Assembly (NCBI RefSeq): GCF_000276665.1
Contig: NW_004955433.1
Location: forward strand, 16,361,433-16,425,432
Origin: Chinchilla lanigera
Taxonomy: Eukaryota > Chordata > Mammalia > Rodentia > Chinchillidae
Length of the DNA stretch: 64,000 nucleotides
Reading direction: 5' to 3'
The position numbers and the translations under genes are program-made. The notes beneath the pieces were generated by a model. That model searched no databases. It was given only the letters and a program-made list of their open reading frames with translations, and was not told the origin of the DNA. The first letter of the stretch is position 1; each line of letters opens with the position of its first letter. Positions 22,109 to 33,517 of the stretch are shown here, piece after piece.

Positions 22109-22686
22109 CAAAGCCAAAACAAATGCAGTGTTTATCACTAGGTTCTTGGCCAAAGGTGTTTGGTAATCATATAATAAAATTCTGTACATCCTTTAAGATA
22201 ATGCTTTTCAAAATAAATTACCCAGTTTTTCAACATGATACATGTTCACAGGAAAAAGTATAATCGACAAGCAGGCTTTTCACTATTCTGCTCTCTCTTT
22301 CCTTTCTCCCTCCCTCCTAATTTCCTTTCCTCTGTTTACCTATATATTTCTGCATGTATGAAAAAGAAACAAAAATGTTAATGATAATTATTTCATTTCC
22401 TATGGAGATAATTCATTGTTATGTCTTTTTCTACAAATATGTAGAATTTATTCTTTGTGTTTTTTAATGCATTTTACAAGCATTTTTTTAAATGTAAAAA
22501 GCCATTCTATATCTTTGGGTAGATTAAAAAATTGTTCCAAGCACTAAATATTTTGTAAATCTGTTAGTTTGTTTCTTCCGAGTAACTCAGAGTGGTTACA
22601 TTTCAAACATCACTGAGTTGTTACCTTTGCATGTAATATCTTTACATGGCAGCCAATTATTTAATGCTTAATTCCAGAATTTGGTA

Positions 22687-22735
22687 CAGATTAGGTGCGC
22701 TAAAGTGCTGTTGTGAATATGAAACATTTTAGCAT
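22687..22735 (+). repeat. Dispersed 48-bp repeat, copy B
   Basis: Contains agattaggtgcgctaaagtg and atgaaacattttagc, paired with copy A at 21507. A weaker match (aatgctt) continues upstream of both. Confidence 0.7.
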
Positions 22736-24785
22736 CTCAAATACATACTTTTAGAATTTACACCAACACATATCTAAAAACTAGCAATTTAATGTAAATA
22801 GAAAACTTTACTTTCTGATTTCAAAGTGACTTTTGGATTTTGACTGCTTGCTTTCTCTCTTCTCTGCTAAATTTAGCAATAATACCTTTACTTATGACAA
22901 TAACCTACTTATCCCTTCATTCCATTTATATGCCCAAGATCCTCAGATGTATTTACAGGAAGGTTCCCATGTTACTGCTTTGAGGCTGTAAAAGGATAAT
23001 TATGAAAATAATACCCCATTTAACTGGTATTCCTTGGGCAAATTTTCAATATTTCTCCCAATATAGATCACCCCATGAATTCCTAAGAAAGTTAAAAATA
23101 CATTTAAACTTCTTTAAACTTTTAAAATCTTAAATTAAATGCTTAACTTTCTTTAAATGTGTGACACCATCCATCACAATTTTATATTTAGACACATAAT
23201 AATGTATAATCTTGGCTTGCTGTCCACTTGTAAAAATGGGAATAGACTTGGAGAAATAAGCAATTTCCCAACAGAAAATTGGAAATTCTGCCAACCAATT
23301 CCAGGTGACCTGCCATCAATCAGTGTTAGATTCTCTGGGGCTATTGTTGAAGGGTATTGCTATTAGTGAAGGGCTTCACCTGGTGACTAATGGTATAGAA
23401 CACATACATTGAAGAACTATGGAAACCCCCTGAATCTGTAATTGTCTGGTAGCTTTCAGCAGAGACTGTTCCTCGCAATTGAGAAATAAAGTGAGATTTC
23501 TTATAACCTTCTTGCAGATCTCTTATTAAAATATCTGTTTTTAGAGAAATAGCTGAAATGATTATGCCATGCAATTAAATTAAATTAGCTGACAAAATGT
23601 TTCTTTATGACTAAACTGTTTAATGCAGACATTTGGAAATATATGATATCATTTGGAATCTGTGCAAATGTGACAGCTACTCTGATTCTGAAGTTAAATG
23701 TGAAGTCTAAATTTGCAATAGACTCTTCTTGTTTGGCATTATTAAGTAATTATGATCAATGTCGGAAATGTAATGTTCCATAGTTATAATTTCCCTGTTT
23801 GCAAGAGTGCATACATTAGGAATTTATTAAAAATGCAAGCTCTCCATATACCTGAAAACTATAAATATAGTCAGGACTTTGTGGAGGTTAGGAAGCATTT
23901 TTCAATAAGAAAGCATGACAGGTGAATCAACAGCTGGCAGATAAACTATGATGAATTTCTAGTACTGAAATGAAGTGGTAGACAAATGGGTCTGTTCATT
24001 GATGTCAAAAATCAAATCCATTTTGATGTAAAAATCTAATTGCAAGACATATCTTCCATTCCTCTGACTTTCAACTATGAAGGCTGAAACAGGTACAATT
24101 TAAAGCTTGAGAAAACAGCTAATGCTGGTGGGTAAGCCACAGATATATGACAGCAGCTAAATATCCAAAACTTTCAAGAAGCAGTCTATCTAAAGTGGTG
24201 AAAATGGTAAAAACAATCGATTGATTGCTTGATCAATCAATTCATCACACTGGGGCACCTGCCTCACCAGGTGGTGGTGAAGATTTGAAGAAATGAGGTG
24301 TACAAAACAGTCTTTATTTGTTCTGTCTGGTAAGTGTCATTTAAAGTGATGCCCTAGAGTTAGCTGTGAGGTGGTCAATCAATTGGCCTTTGTCTACCGA
24401 GTATGATGAAGTGAATTGACAAGATGAATTAAACAGTGCATCCCTCCACCCCTTCCATTCTTTGGAGTGGCTGCTTCCAACCAAAAGAAGACTCAGATTG
24501 CTAAAGAGTCATTGGCCACAGGAAAGCAGCACTTTGAGTAATAACATGGTCTGAGAAGGAAGACTTCAAGGGTTTCCTTATGCCCAAACTTGAAGCTGGA
24601 CAGTGGGAGAAAATTGGATATAAAGTTTGTGGGGCATGTGATGGTGATTGTAAGTAAAAAGCTAGTATCTATGTCAAATTAAGAGTGAATTTATCAGGAC
24701 TCACTTTAAAAACCCCAAGACATTATCTTTTTGTTTACTGTTATTGGTAGTATTATGTAAAATATCTGGTTATGGGATTTATATT

Positions 24786-24818
24786 TTGAAAACTGTGCTT
24801 CTTGAAAACTGTGCTTCT
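24786..24818 (+). repeat. 16-bp tandem doublet
   Basis: gaaaactgtgcttctt occurs twice in direct succession and a third partial unit (gaacactgaaaac) follows. Confidence 0.9.
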
Positions 24819-24902
24819 TGAACACTGAAAACATTATGGGATTAGATAGAACGATGTGTAGGATTTAGGGCAGTAACACTTAACCAAGGTCCATCTGTAA
24901 CT

Positions 24903-25048
24903 TTTTTTTTTGAGACAGGGTCTTACTATGCAGTTCAGACTGGCTTTGAGCTCACTTTGTAGCCCAGGCTTGTCTCAAGCTCACAATGATCTTCCTGCCT
25001 CAGCCTCCTGAGTACTGGGAATACAGGCATTTGCCACCACTTCTGGCT
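24903..25048 (-). mobile_element. B1-like SINE, antisense, perfect 12-bp TSD
   Basis: T-run, gagacagggtcttactatg, the inner duplication (gttcagactggctttgagc / gcccaggcttgtctcaagc), cctgcctcagcctcctgag and ccaccacttctggc. Target duplication ccatctgtaact is identical at 24891-24902 and 25049-25060. Confidence 0.95.
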
Positions 25049-25217
25049 CCATCTGTAACTTGAATGTACTCTGCATTATTACCACAAGATGTAATCTTGC
25101 GGGAATTGTGAGAGTTTTAAAACAGGCAACTCAAATGATCAGTGGAATGGTGAGTTGTATAAATACTGTGAAATTAGAATTTTATTCTAGAAAGATGAGG
25201 GTTTTCAAAGCATGGGC

Positions 25218-25545
25218 TGTTATAATAAAATACCATGGAACAGGTGGCATAAGCAACATTTATTTCTCATAGTTTTGGAGGCTGGGAAGTCAAAGTCCAG
25301 AGTGCCAGAAGGGCGGGCTTTTTGAGGGCTCTTTCTTGCCTGCAGATGGCAACTTTCTTGTAATCTTACGTGATGGACCAGGGAATGTCCATCTCTTTCT
25401 GTTCTTATAAAGGCACTAACTCCTCCATGACCTCATCTAAACTTAAATATCGCCAAAGGTGCCACATCCTAATATCAACACATTGGAGATTAGAGCTTCA
25501 ACATATGAATTTTGAAGGAATGCAAACTTTAAGGCATATTAATAG
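25218..25545 (-). mobile_element. MLT1-type LTR, antisense
   Basis: The plus strand reads tgttataataaaatacc, catttatttctcatag (antisense poly-A region), ggaggctgggaagtc, gcctgcagatggcaac, ccatgacctcatctaaac and gcttcaacatatgaatttt. This is the complete order of an antisense MLT1 LTR. No coding capacity. Confidence 0.85.
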
Positions 25546-25764
25546 TTTATATTCTATAAATCATGTCCTCATAGAAGGGAACTTTCAGAAGAATAGAACT
25601 AGGATTCCCCTTACTACCTCTTCATAGCTTCACAGAGTTTTGATGCAATAATAGAAAGTATTGGGATAAGAAGTGATAAAATGGAATCCATTATCAAAGA
25701 CAGCTATGCAAAAATAGTGGAGAGATAATTGGACAAGAAGTCAGATTTATTTTACATCCCTAAC

Positions 25765-25832
25765 TTTTTATCTGCTCTTAGAAACTTCAATTTTCTAAAG
25801 CTCAGTTTCCTTATCTGAAAGATAGTAATCAA
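25765..25832 (+). mobile_element. MIR core fragment
   Basis: agctcagtttccttatctg followed by aaagatagtaatc is the MIR core region. Only about 70 bp is recognisable. Confidence 0.55.
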
Positions 25833-25926
25833 AAAAGTTTTTCCCAGCTCAGAGGAAGTTTACTAGAACAAAATTGTATAGCTTTTATGGAAAGTGTTAC
25901 CAAATGATAGATAAACTATTAATAGG

Positions 25927-26390
25927 TATTAGGTTCCTGTTGCTGCTGTAACATATTACTACAAATTTATTAGCTAAAAACAATACAGATTTATTGTCTT
26001 ACACATTTGGAAGTCAGAGGTCCAAAATGAGTTTTAAAGGATTAAAATTAAGGTGCAGGTGGGACTGTGTTCTTTTTGGAGGCTATAGGGGACAATCCAT
26101 TCCCTATCTTTTGCAAGGTCTAGAGACTGTCAATTTCCTTGATTGTGGCTCTAAACCACTCCTATTCTGGCTTCCTTTGTTACAGTACTTTCTTAGACCC
26201 TGACATTCTTGCCTTCTCTTAGAAGAACCCTTGTGATTATATTTAACCCACCTAAATAATCCAGATTAATCTTCTCAACTCAAGGTTTGTAACTTAATCA
26301 CACTGTAGTCTTTTTATAGTCATAGGCACCACACATTAGGAAGTGGACAACTTCGTAGGAAAGTGGAAACATTGTCTGACTACCACATTA
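25927..26390 (-). mobile_element. MLT1-type LTR, antisense (diverged subtype)
   Basis: gttcctgttgctgctgtaac, cagatttattgtcttacac, gaagtcagaggtcc, cttgtgattatatttaac, ccacctaaataatccag and aacttaatcacactg form the antisense order of an MLT1 subfamily LTR. It lies 0.4 kb from another antisense MLT1 LTR of a different subtype. Confidence 0.78.
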
Positions 26391-26810
26391 TGTCATGAAG
26401 CAGCTCAAGTGGTTAATCAAGCCATATAGAAAAAGAATTCAAAATTATCAGAAATATTTATGAGAATAAAACATCAAATTATTTTGTCTAACTGAATTTT
26501 TTTTCTAAAATTAACCTATATTTTGAGGAAATAAACACATTAATTGGTGGCAGAGTTGTTTGGATTAATTTAGAGTATGACTTATGGCTTCTTTCTTTCT
26601 CCATTAGAAACAAGATGGCCTGGCATGTGTTTTAAGAAGTTCCCTAAAAGTACTGCCTGGAGATTAACCAGAGTGTATGTCAGTTTTGTAGACTAGGGCA
26701 CATGATGTTTACTTAAAGATGAGGGCACAAATTAAGATATAACAGGGCGATTCTTTCCAATTCTCCTCTTCCTTCCCTCCTCCTTTCCTTCTCATCCTCA
26801 TTTCTTTCTC
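26391..26810. other. Unassigned AT-rich DNA
   Basis: About 420 bp with no recognised element; pyrimidine content rises toward 26760. Confidence 0.5.
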
Positions 26811-26857
26811 TCTGGTTCTCTCTCTCTCTAACTCTCTCTCTCTCTCTCTCTTTTCTG
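26811..26857 (+). repeat. (CT)n microsatellite
   Basis: A ctctctct tract broken once by aactct, preceded by a 50-bp C/T-rich run. Confidence 0.95.
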
Positions 26858-26914
26858 CCAGTAAGCTATAAGCTCAAATCTATGGGTAAAAAGACCAGCT
26901 TTATCCTAATTTTT

Positions 26915-27055
26915 GTTTGTGTCTTTGTTTTATTGAGACAGGCACTTTCAGACTGGCCTTGAACTCACTGTGTAGCCTAGGCTGACCTTGAACTCACTGC
27001 AGTCCTCCTGCTTCAGCCTCCTAAGTATTGGGATTACAGGTGTGCATCCCATATC
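26915..27055 (-). mobile_element. B1-like SINE, antisense, diverged
   Basis: ttattgagacaggcactttc, the paired inner segments (gactggccttgaactcac / ggctgaccttgaactcac), gtcctcctgcttcagcc and gggattacaggtgtgc. The T-run is reduced and the target site is unclear, so it is older than the copies with perfect duplications. Confidence 0.88.
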
Positions 27056-27405
27056 TCTCCGCTTTGCTTTATTCAAATCTTCAGAAAGGAAGTCTTTTGT
27101 ATGAGCACTACCCCTTTCTTTGAATTACAAAAATGTGCTCTATCTTGAGTCCATGAATTCGAAAGCCAGAGGGGAGCAACTGTACAATTTGAGGTGCTTC
27201 TAATATTGTGACGTTTTTCTTGTATTCTAGACTTGTTAAAGAGAAATAAAGCTAACTATGTATACAATTTAATATGAAAACCTGGTGGGAGTATTTTAGT
27301 ATCTTTCCCACATAAGAACAGGGACTCTGAAAGAACAGGAGAGCAGTTGCTTCTTTGGAATGGGGTCGTAAGCAGATTGAGTATATTTTCCTTTCAGTAC
27401 CTACT
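27056..27405. other. Unassigned DNA
   Basis: About 350 bp with no recognised element or gene. Confidence 0.5.
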
Positions 27406-27484
27406 GAGTGAAGGCAAACCTATGGCATGTGTACCTCTATGGGCTGATGTATCACTGAAAGCTCTAAAAGGTTCACCATCACTG
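27406..27484. mobile_element. ~80-bp hAT-type MITE, copy 1
   Basis: gagtgaaggcaaacctatgg at one end and aaaggttcaccatcactg at the other form imperfect inverted termini. The core gtatcactgaaagctctaaa (g/tat variant) is shared with the element at 52584-52663. The 8-bp target duplication expected for hAT is not convincing here. Confidence 0.6.
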
Positions 27485-27741
27485 AGTCTAGGCATTGTGG
27501 CTTACCTTGTTACTCTACTCGGGAGTTTATCAGCAGGGTATCTGGCACAGTGTCATAGTTAATGCTTGGGAAGAGAGAATGAGTGTCCCACATTGACTTT
27601 TCAGAGTGTCCTCTGAAAATTAAACCTATTGGAAGCCCAGCAGAAAGTAGAGAAATAAGGCCAGAGAAGGGGACTTTCCAATTCTTGTTTCTGCTTTATA
27701 TTTGAACTAAATGTAAAGGAGACAGTATTCAGGAGCCTCAC

Positions 27742-27778
27742 AAAACCAAACCAAAACCAAAACCAAAACCAAAACAAG
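27742..27778 (+). repeat. (CCAAAA)n short repeat
   Basis: Six-base units ccaaaa repeat about five times. Confidence 0.92.
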
Positions 27779-28114
27779 AGCAGTTAACTATGCTGAGAGC
27801 TCTAATAATTCCTCATTCTTGAACCCTCCAGAAATCTTCTAATTGGCTTGTCTTCATATGGGCAGTACATGAAGGTCTCTAGTTGCTCAATCTGATTTTG
27901 AGTTTGGAAGGCCAAACCTCCATGGGAATTGTCACATCTCATCTCTAAACTGGACCCTCCATATTCACTATGTCCTACACTTGCGACTGGCCTTCTGAGT
28001 ACAGCCTCGTGATCCAGTGGTTGTTTGATCACTGGTCATTCACTAACTAGGTTTTCAACCAGATCAGCCTAGAATATATTTTCTTCTTTTACTATTTTAT
28101 GAGATTGAACCTCC
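27779..28114. other. Unassigned DNA
   Basis: About 340 bp; no recognised element or gene. Confidence 0.5.
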
Positions 28115-28455
28115 TTGGGTCGAGGGACCTGGGCCAGTGGTAAGAGGTGACACCGTGCAAACAAGACACTGGAGACCAGGCTGATGGTGCAGATCCGGTT
28201 TATTACGGAAGTACCAGGCATTTTATTGAACAGGCTAGAGGCGTGGCAATGGAGGCGGGGCTAGGGGCGTGGTTTGAAGGCGGTACTTTTGGCCGGCGTG
28301 GGGGGCGGGTGCTGTGCGGAAGTAAGAGGTCAGAGCAGGGCAGCCTAGGTAGGGCGACTCACTCGGTGTGCCGAGGACATGACGAGTCCGAGTGTGCTCA
28401 GACCCGCTCCTCTGCCATGGCCCTCAACCAGACATCTGGACCTCTCTTTCCCACA
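28115..28455 (-). mobile_element. GC-rich ERV LTR-like element, antisense
   Basis: This is a sharp GC- and CpG-rich island in AT-rich surroundings. Read on the minus strand it has tgtgggaaagag at the start, several GC/CACCC-type boxes (ccacgcccc, ccccgcctcc), two AATAAA signals (near 28230 and 28200) and a ctggtctccagtgtcttg R-U5-like end. This layout fits a class II (IAP-like) solo LTR. I could not find a convincing target duplication, so both ends are approximate and a non-LTR origin is not excluded. Confidence 0.6.
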
Positions 28456-28489
28456 ATCTTACACCTTTATAATTACTCTATTGATTTGA

Positions 28490-28765
28490 TCCAGGTGTGA
28501 CTTCCTCCAGGAAGGCTTTCCTAAGACCCAGTGTGATGTGCACCCTTAATACCCTATACTTAAAATTCTTCTGCTCTAGTTTCTGTTTATTTGTATTTTA
28601 AAACTTAGTAGAATGTTTATTTACTATTTCTTAAATCTGCCAGTCTGTATTTCACCATAAGAAGTCTGACCTAACCCTCTTTATATTATAACCAGTGTCT
28701 AACATCAGGTCTCACCATAATAGGTACATGAGAAACACGTAAATGAAGGAAGGAATAAATGAATG
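28490..28765 (+). mobile_element. L2-type LINE 3'-end fragment
   Basis: gtgacttcctccaggaagg, gctttcctaagaccc and, after a gap, ggaataaatgaatg at the end are hallmark L2 3' pieces. Confidence 0.68.
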
Positions 28766-29062
28766 CGTGAGAAGGATACCAGCCTGAGGCTGGGCTGCTG
28801 AAACCTAACTGCACCACTCTCTTTAGAATCATGCCTGTTACCATAAAATGAGACTTGATGACAACAGAGAAATACATTAATGTTTAAAATTGATTAACTC
28901 ACAACTCTAACTGATTGGGAATAACCTCAGGTAACATGGTGGCAGTTACAAATTTATCTTAAAAATAAAGATTATTTCATCCCTCTTGGGTTTTGAGTCC
29001 AATAGTCAAACAAGATGTTTATTTTAAAAAATGATACCACATATTAATATCAATAAATATCT

Positions 29063-29280
29063 TACCTCAGACCCTTATGTGTCAGGTGCAGGGTGAAGTA
29101 CGCTGGAGTAGAATTTATTTCTTAGAACCATCTGCTCCCATTTACAGAAGAGCTAGGATTAGAGAAGTGAAGAGACTTGTTTTGCTTTGCCACGCCAGCA
29201 TGTGCCTTAGCTGGGGATCTGAACTCAGCCGCTTCTGCCCTGAAGCTGTGCCTTCAATCGTCAGGCTGTGCTGTCAGGTT
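29063..29280 (+). mobile_element. MIR-type SINE
   Basis: atgtgtcaggtgcagggtg, cccatttacagaagagc, aagtgaagagacttg, gggatctgaactcagcc and gaagctgtgcc follow MIR from the core to the 3' part in order. Plus strand, diverged. Confidence 0.7.
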
Positions 29281-29934
29281 TGCTCATCTCAAAAGCCTAA
29301 AGTCCGTTGGCCATACTTTTTATTTATGATATACACTTAAATTAGAATCTCTGTAGCAAGGACAGGGGAAAGTGACCACTGTAACACAGAGCCAACAGGG
29401 ATAGGGTCATTTAGAAGGAAAGCAAAAGTCATATGAAGTAACTCTGTGAGAATGAAAGCCATGTTGCTTTGAGGAAATGGAAATGGTCAGTTGAGGGTGA
29501 AAGAAGAAATGGTATTAACTTCCCACAGCCCAGCAGTTGTGTACTGTCAATGCTATTTCATAAAATTCCCCAGGTTTATCACACTGTGCTAATCTCTTTC
29601 TTGATCCTGGTTTTGTCAGATTTTTCTGTCTCTGGAGTTTTGCACCTACTGTTTCTGTCTTGTAGAACTCTCTTCTCATAGATATTTAAATGCCTGGTCA
29701 TTATTACCCTTTATACTGGGAGCATAGTAGACAACTAATAGCATTAAATGAAAGAAAAGAAAAAACAGAGGCAGATGCTTTGGTGTTTTATTAACATAAT
29801 TTTTATACTGATTTGTTTTCAGTTCTTTGTCTATTACTGCACTTTGAGAAATTGCTGTTAAACACATCCTCAGTACAGAAAAGGGAGAAGAAAAGTGAAC
29901 CAGTCTTAATTATTTGAGTATATTTGATGTACCA
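29281..29934. other. Unassigned AT-rich DNA
   Basis: About 650 bp; no gene or recognised repeat. Confidence 0.5.
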
Positions 29935-30045
29935 AATTTTTGCATATTATTGCCCTTTTAATCTTCAAAACATCCCTTTGTAGCAATTTGCAAACCTGAA
30001 ATTTAAGGTTCAGAAAAATGAATGGTGTAGGCACAACTATTAAAA
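29935..30045 (+). mobile_element. MIR fragment
   Basis: cccttttaatcttcaaaac, aaatttaaggttcagaaa and gtgtaggcaca trace the MIR 3' half. Weak. Confidence 0.45.
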
Positions 30046-30639
30046 CCAGCATTGCTATGCAGGTCTATTAGACTCAAGAAGCTGTTTTATTTCTACAATA
30101 CCAAGGTGACCTGTATTAATGAAAGTAGTGGAACAATTTATTGTGGAAAAGGAGGTAAAAAGAGAGGGACAAATGTCGAAGGATGTTTGGATAAGGAAGA
30201 CCTCCTGAATTTCCTCCATTTAGTGCATCCTTATCCCTATCCTAGAATCAGTGGATTAGCTATATGGTCACTGTGGACAAAAATCTACCTTCATAAACTG
30301 TTTAAAGAACAAGAAGTAGGGTGATATTTTTATAGTAAATAAATTATCTTAGTGTAGCAAAGTCCAAGCTTTCTTTGCTGGTAAACCTAGTGGTATAGTA
30401 ATTAGGAGATAGAAGTAGGGACATTAGGTCAACCAGATACTTTGCAGTGGGCTTCACATACCAAGTACTGATGCATAAAAAAAGTAAACAGGAAACTGAA
30501 GGTAGTGAACGCAATGCAAAGCTGTTCTATTCCTGGTTGTCATATTGGGCTAGTACATGCAGAGGAACACCTCTGCCACCTTACTGAGATTTGAATCCTA
30601 TTATATTGTGTTATCTTTGAACCCTTAGCTCATGATATT
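30046..30639. other. Unassigned DNA
   Basis: About 590 bp with short chance frames only. Confidence 0.5.
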
Positions 30640-30900
30640 ACAGCAGGGGTGAGAAGCAAGTGTTTTGGGGTCAGGTAGATATGAATTTGATTATCAGGTA
30701 GAATTTATGCCTATTTGCTGATTGACACTTTGATTTTAATCTAAGATCTCTTAGCCTCAATTTCGCTAACAAGAAACAAAGAATATTTAAATCTAGATTT
30801 GTTTGAACTAACCTCATAAGTATTGCAAAATATTTTGCACAGAAAAAGTGCTTCATAAAATGAGCTATAGTTAATACTACTAATAATGGCAATAATAAAC
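30640..30900 (+). mobile_element. MIR-type SINE, nearly full length
   Basis: caagtgttttggggtcagg, gatatgaatttgattatc, ctcttagcctcaatttc, taacctcataagtattgc and gtgcttcataaaatg follow MIR from its tRNA-derived 5' part to its 3' end. Confidence 0.72.
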
Positions 30901-32319
30901 CAATGTAATGATAAAGATGCTAGAAATAATAATGGTGCATTATTTTATATAACATGCAATCAGTAGGTAGAATGAATTGTAATTTGTTTTTTATAAAGTG
31001 GTAAAGTGCATAAAGAAAATGATTATTTGAATTGTATACTATCTATGTACTTTATCTTAAAAAGGGGACATTATTCTTTTAATAGATACTTAGTGTAGTT
31101 ATGGATTGTGCTGTCTTCCTTCATTTATTTGAATAATTACTTTATGACTGAGACTTATGGAACCTGATTAAAAATCACCAATAATACTGTTTCTTCCCTG
31201 CTCTTTGTTTTATTTAATAAGGTGTGAAAAACAATTATATCTATTACTAAAAAGCTGGCTATTGAAGTAACTGAGCAGTTAGTATCATTTCCTTTTATTT
31301 AAATTTGTTGCCTTGATTTTCAATGTAATCAATGGCAGGTTTTTAACAGTGAACAATTGAGCTTTCCTTTAGAAACCTGAAAGTGGGAAAAATAGGGAAA
31401 TGAAGAAGAAAAAGGAAAAATGGCTGAAAAATTCAAGGAGCCACATATAATTTCTGAATACTAATCTCAATCTTTGCCTGAGGGTACTGCCACACCTTCA
31501 AATTGGGATTCTAGTTCCTACTGTGATGGCTTTCAGGACGGCAGGACTTCAGAATTAAACAAGCATTTATGCTAATAGTGCTTACAAGGTATTTAGAGAA
31601 ACCATTTATCAGAATCAAGATGCTTCTAAAAGGGTGTTTGTCAGCTGAGACATTTAGACTTGTTCTAATGACAAAGAAGAATGTGGCTAAATTAATCAAG
31701 TAATAGCCAAACTTTTGCTTTGGTAAGGAAATTAAGCACTCAGTCTGGAAATCAGATGAAGGATACACAGAGAACCAGACGTAAAATAAAAAAAGAAAAA
31801 AGGAAACCGGATGTATTTGGCCATTGAACACTGTTGCAGTAAAGAATAACCAACTCCACAGAAAGCTGAAACCTATTGGAAAGTTCTCTCTTTTGTGGTA
31901 AAAGCACAACAAAGTACAGTAGTGAGTTTTTCTGCCAATGACTTTTGCTCCATTCAAAAGGTACATTCTTTCTGAGATTAGATCATCCATCCATCCATCA
32001 GTCAATCATCTGTATATCTCAAGACATACAGGCAAGTCTAGAACATTCTCACTTAACTTTGCAATTTGGTTAGGTTTTGAAATTCCAAGTCTAGGTACCA
32101 GTGATGCAAAGTAAAGACTTCAAGGATTACCTTATAGTTTCAGGTCTATTGTTAACTGGCTAGAGAACCCTCTTAGTTACTCTTTCTAAATAAGACAAAG
32201 TTTTGAAGTGGAAATTTATCCCAGAATGTAGGCCATCAGGTCCAGGACTACACAGAGTGTGGTCTGAGGATGAATGCCACAATGTTTGTGGTTTTATTAA
32301 AAACCCAAAACTTCAAGTT
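30901..32319. other. 1.4-kb AT-rich DNA with one long minus-strand open frame
   Basis: No transposon recognised. A 164-codon frame runs on the minus strand (31511-32005). It is rich in Phe/Leu/Ser with no motif I recognise, and I treat it as chance (see findings). A short CATC repeat lies near 31985-32000. Confidence 0.5.
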
Positions 32320-32790
32320 CTACATTGAACCCAACAATTTCACTCAGGTTACTCACCAATGAGAAACATAAATATCCCTACAAAAGGCAAGGATGTTCAG
32401 AATAGCTTTATTCATGGAAATTTAGATCTGGAAACAGCCGAGATGTCCACCAATAGGTGAATGGACATTTGTGGCATTTTCAATCCATAGAGTATTCATC
32501 ACACTAAAAAGGAATGGGCTTCTGATATACACAGCATGAACACATCTCAAAACATGTTGAGCAACATACCAGACACCAGTGTACATATTGTATATCCCAT
32601 GTACCTGAAGATCTTGAACAGCCAAAATAAGCTAATGTGTTAAAAACTGAGGCAATGGCTGCAGTCTGGGGGAAGGATTGACTTGAGAGGGGCAGTTAGT
32701 TATGAAGGTGTATACATTGTCAAAACACATCAAAACATATTTGAAATATGAGCATTTAATTCAACATGAATTCAAACTCAAAAAATAATT
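32320..32790 (+). mobile_element. Ancient L1M-type 3'-end fragment
   Basis: caacaatttcactcagg, gaatagctttattcatgg, gatgtccaccaataggtg, ctaaaaaggaatgggc, ggattgacttgagagggg and gaaggtgtatacattgtc, in this order, are an old L1M 3' end on the plus strand. Confidence 0.82.
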
Positions 32791-33517
32791 CCTAAGAAAG
32801 TGTCTCAGACTTTTTGTCATCATCTCAGAAGTTAATGTGTGATCATAGTCTACAGTAGCTCCGTAAGATCTCCAACACATTAGGACTTTTCCATTGTAAC
32901 GTTACGTGTCTTCTCCATGATGAGTAGTAGTTCAACTTCTTAATGAGAAATAGATCAATGAGTCATCATTGGGAGCAAAAAGAGGTTAGAGATTAGTTTA
33001 TATCCAAGCACACTTTGTCAGGAAAGTGTGCATTAGGCAGCACTTCTTATTTTCCAACTCTTAAGGGGAAATTTTGTCTTCAGATTCAAAACAGAAATAT
33101 TTGGACAAAATCAAGAATGGGTTGAATTAGATCCATTCTCATTACCACCCAGTAGCTATTGCCTTTAAGCCTATCATACTGAGTCCTTTCATTCAATAAG
33201 CACTGATTGACTGCCTACTGCTTACTCAGTAGGGTCTTTCAAGAGGTGACAAATAGGTGTTAACATGACATTTTAGAGCTGGGCAAAGCATGTGGTTAAA
33301 TAATGAGAAAGCAATTGACTAATTAAGGTTACTTTTGCATGCCTGTGCCCACATCTCCTGAATACCAATCAAATAATGTTTTCATGAAACTACATTGGCA
33401 TAGTCCTTCCTTTTGAAGGACTTTTAGTCTATTTGAAATATGCCTATGTGCAAATGTCAGAGATGAATTAGAACATAAAGGAACAGGGGAATAAGGAAAA
33501 GAGATTTAATGTTTACA
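32791..33517. other. Unassigned intergenic DNA
   Basis: About 730 bp; no recognised gene or repeat. Confidence 0.5.

Larger units (their letters stand above)
22109..24890. other. 2.8-kb repeat-poor DNA
   Basis: Apart from the 48-bp repeat copy B and a 16-bp doublet at 24786-24818, I recognise neither gene nor transposon. A weak MIR-like string (cacttgtaaaaatggg) occurs near 23228. This is one of the cleanest stretches of the window. Confidence 0.5.

Noticed and set aside
24205..24245. Hairpin around attgatt...aatcaat
   Set aside because: The stem is only about 7 bp in AT-rich DNA, expected by chance.
28147..28500. 117-codon frame in the GC-rich island as a possible exon
   Set aside because: Low stop frequency is expected from high GC. 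The block reads as an antisense LTR and shows no protein similarity I recognise.
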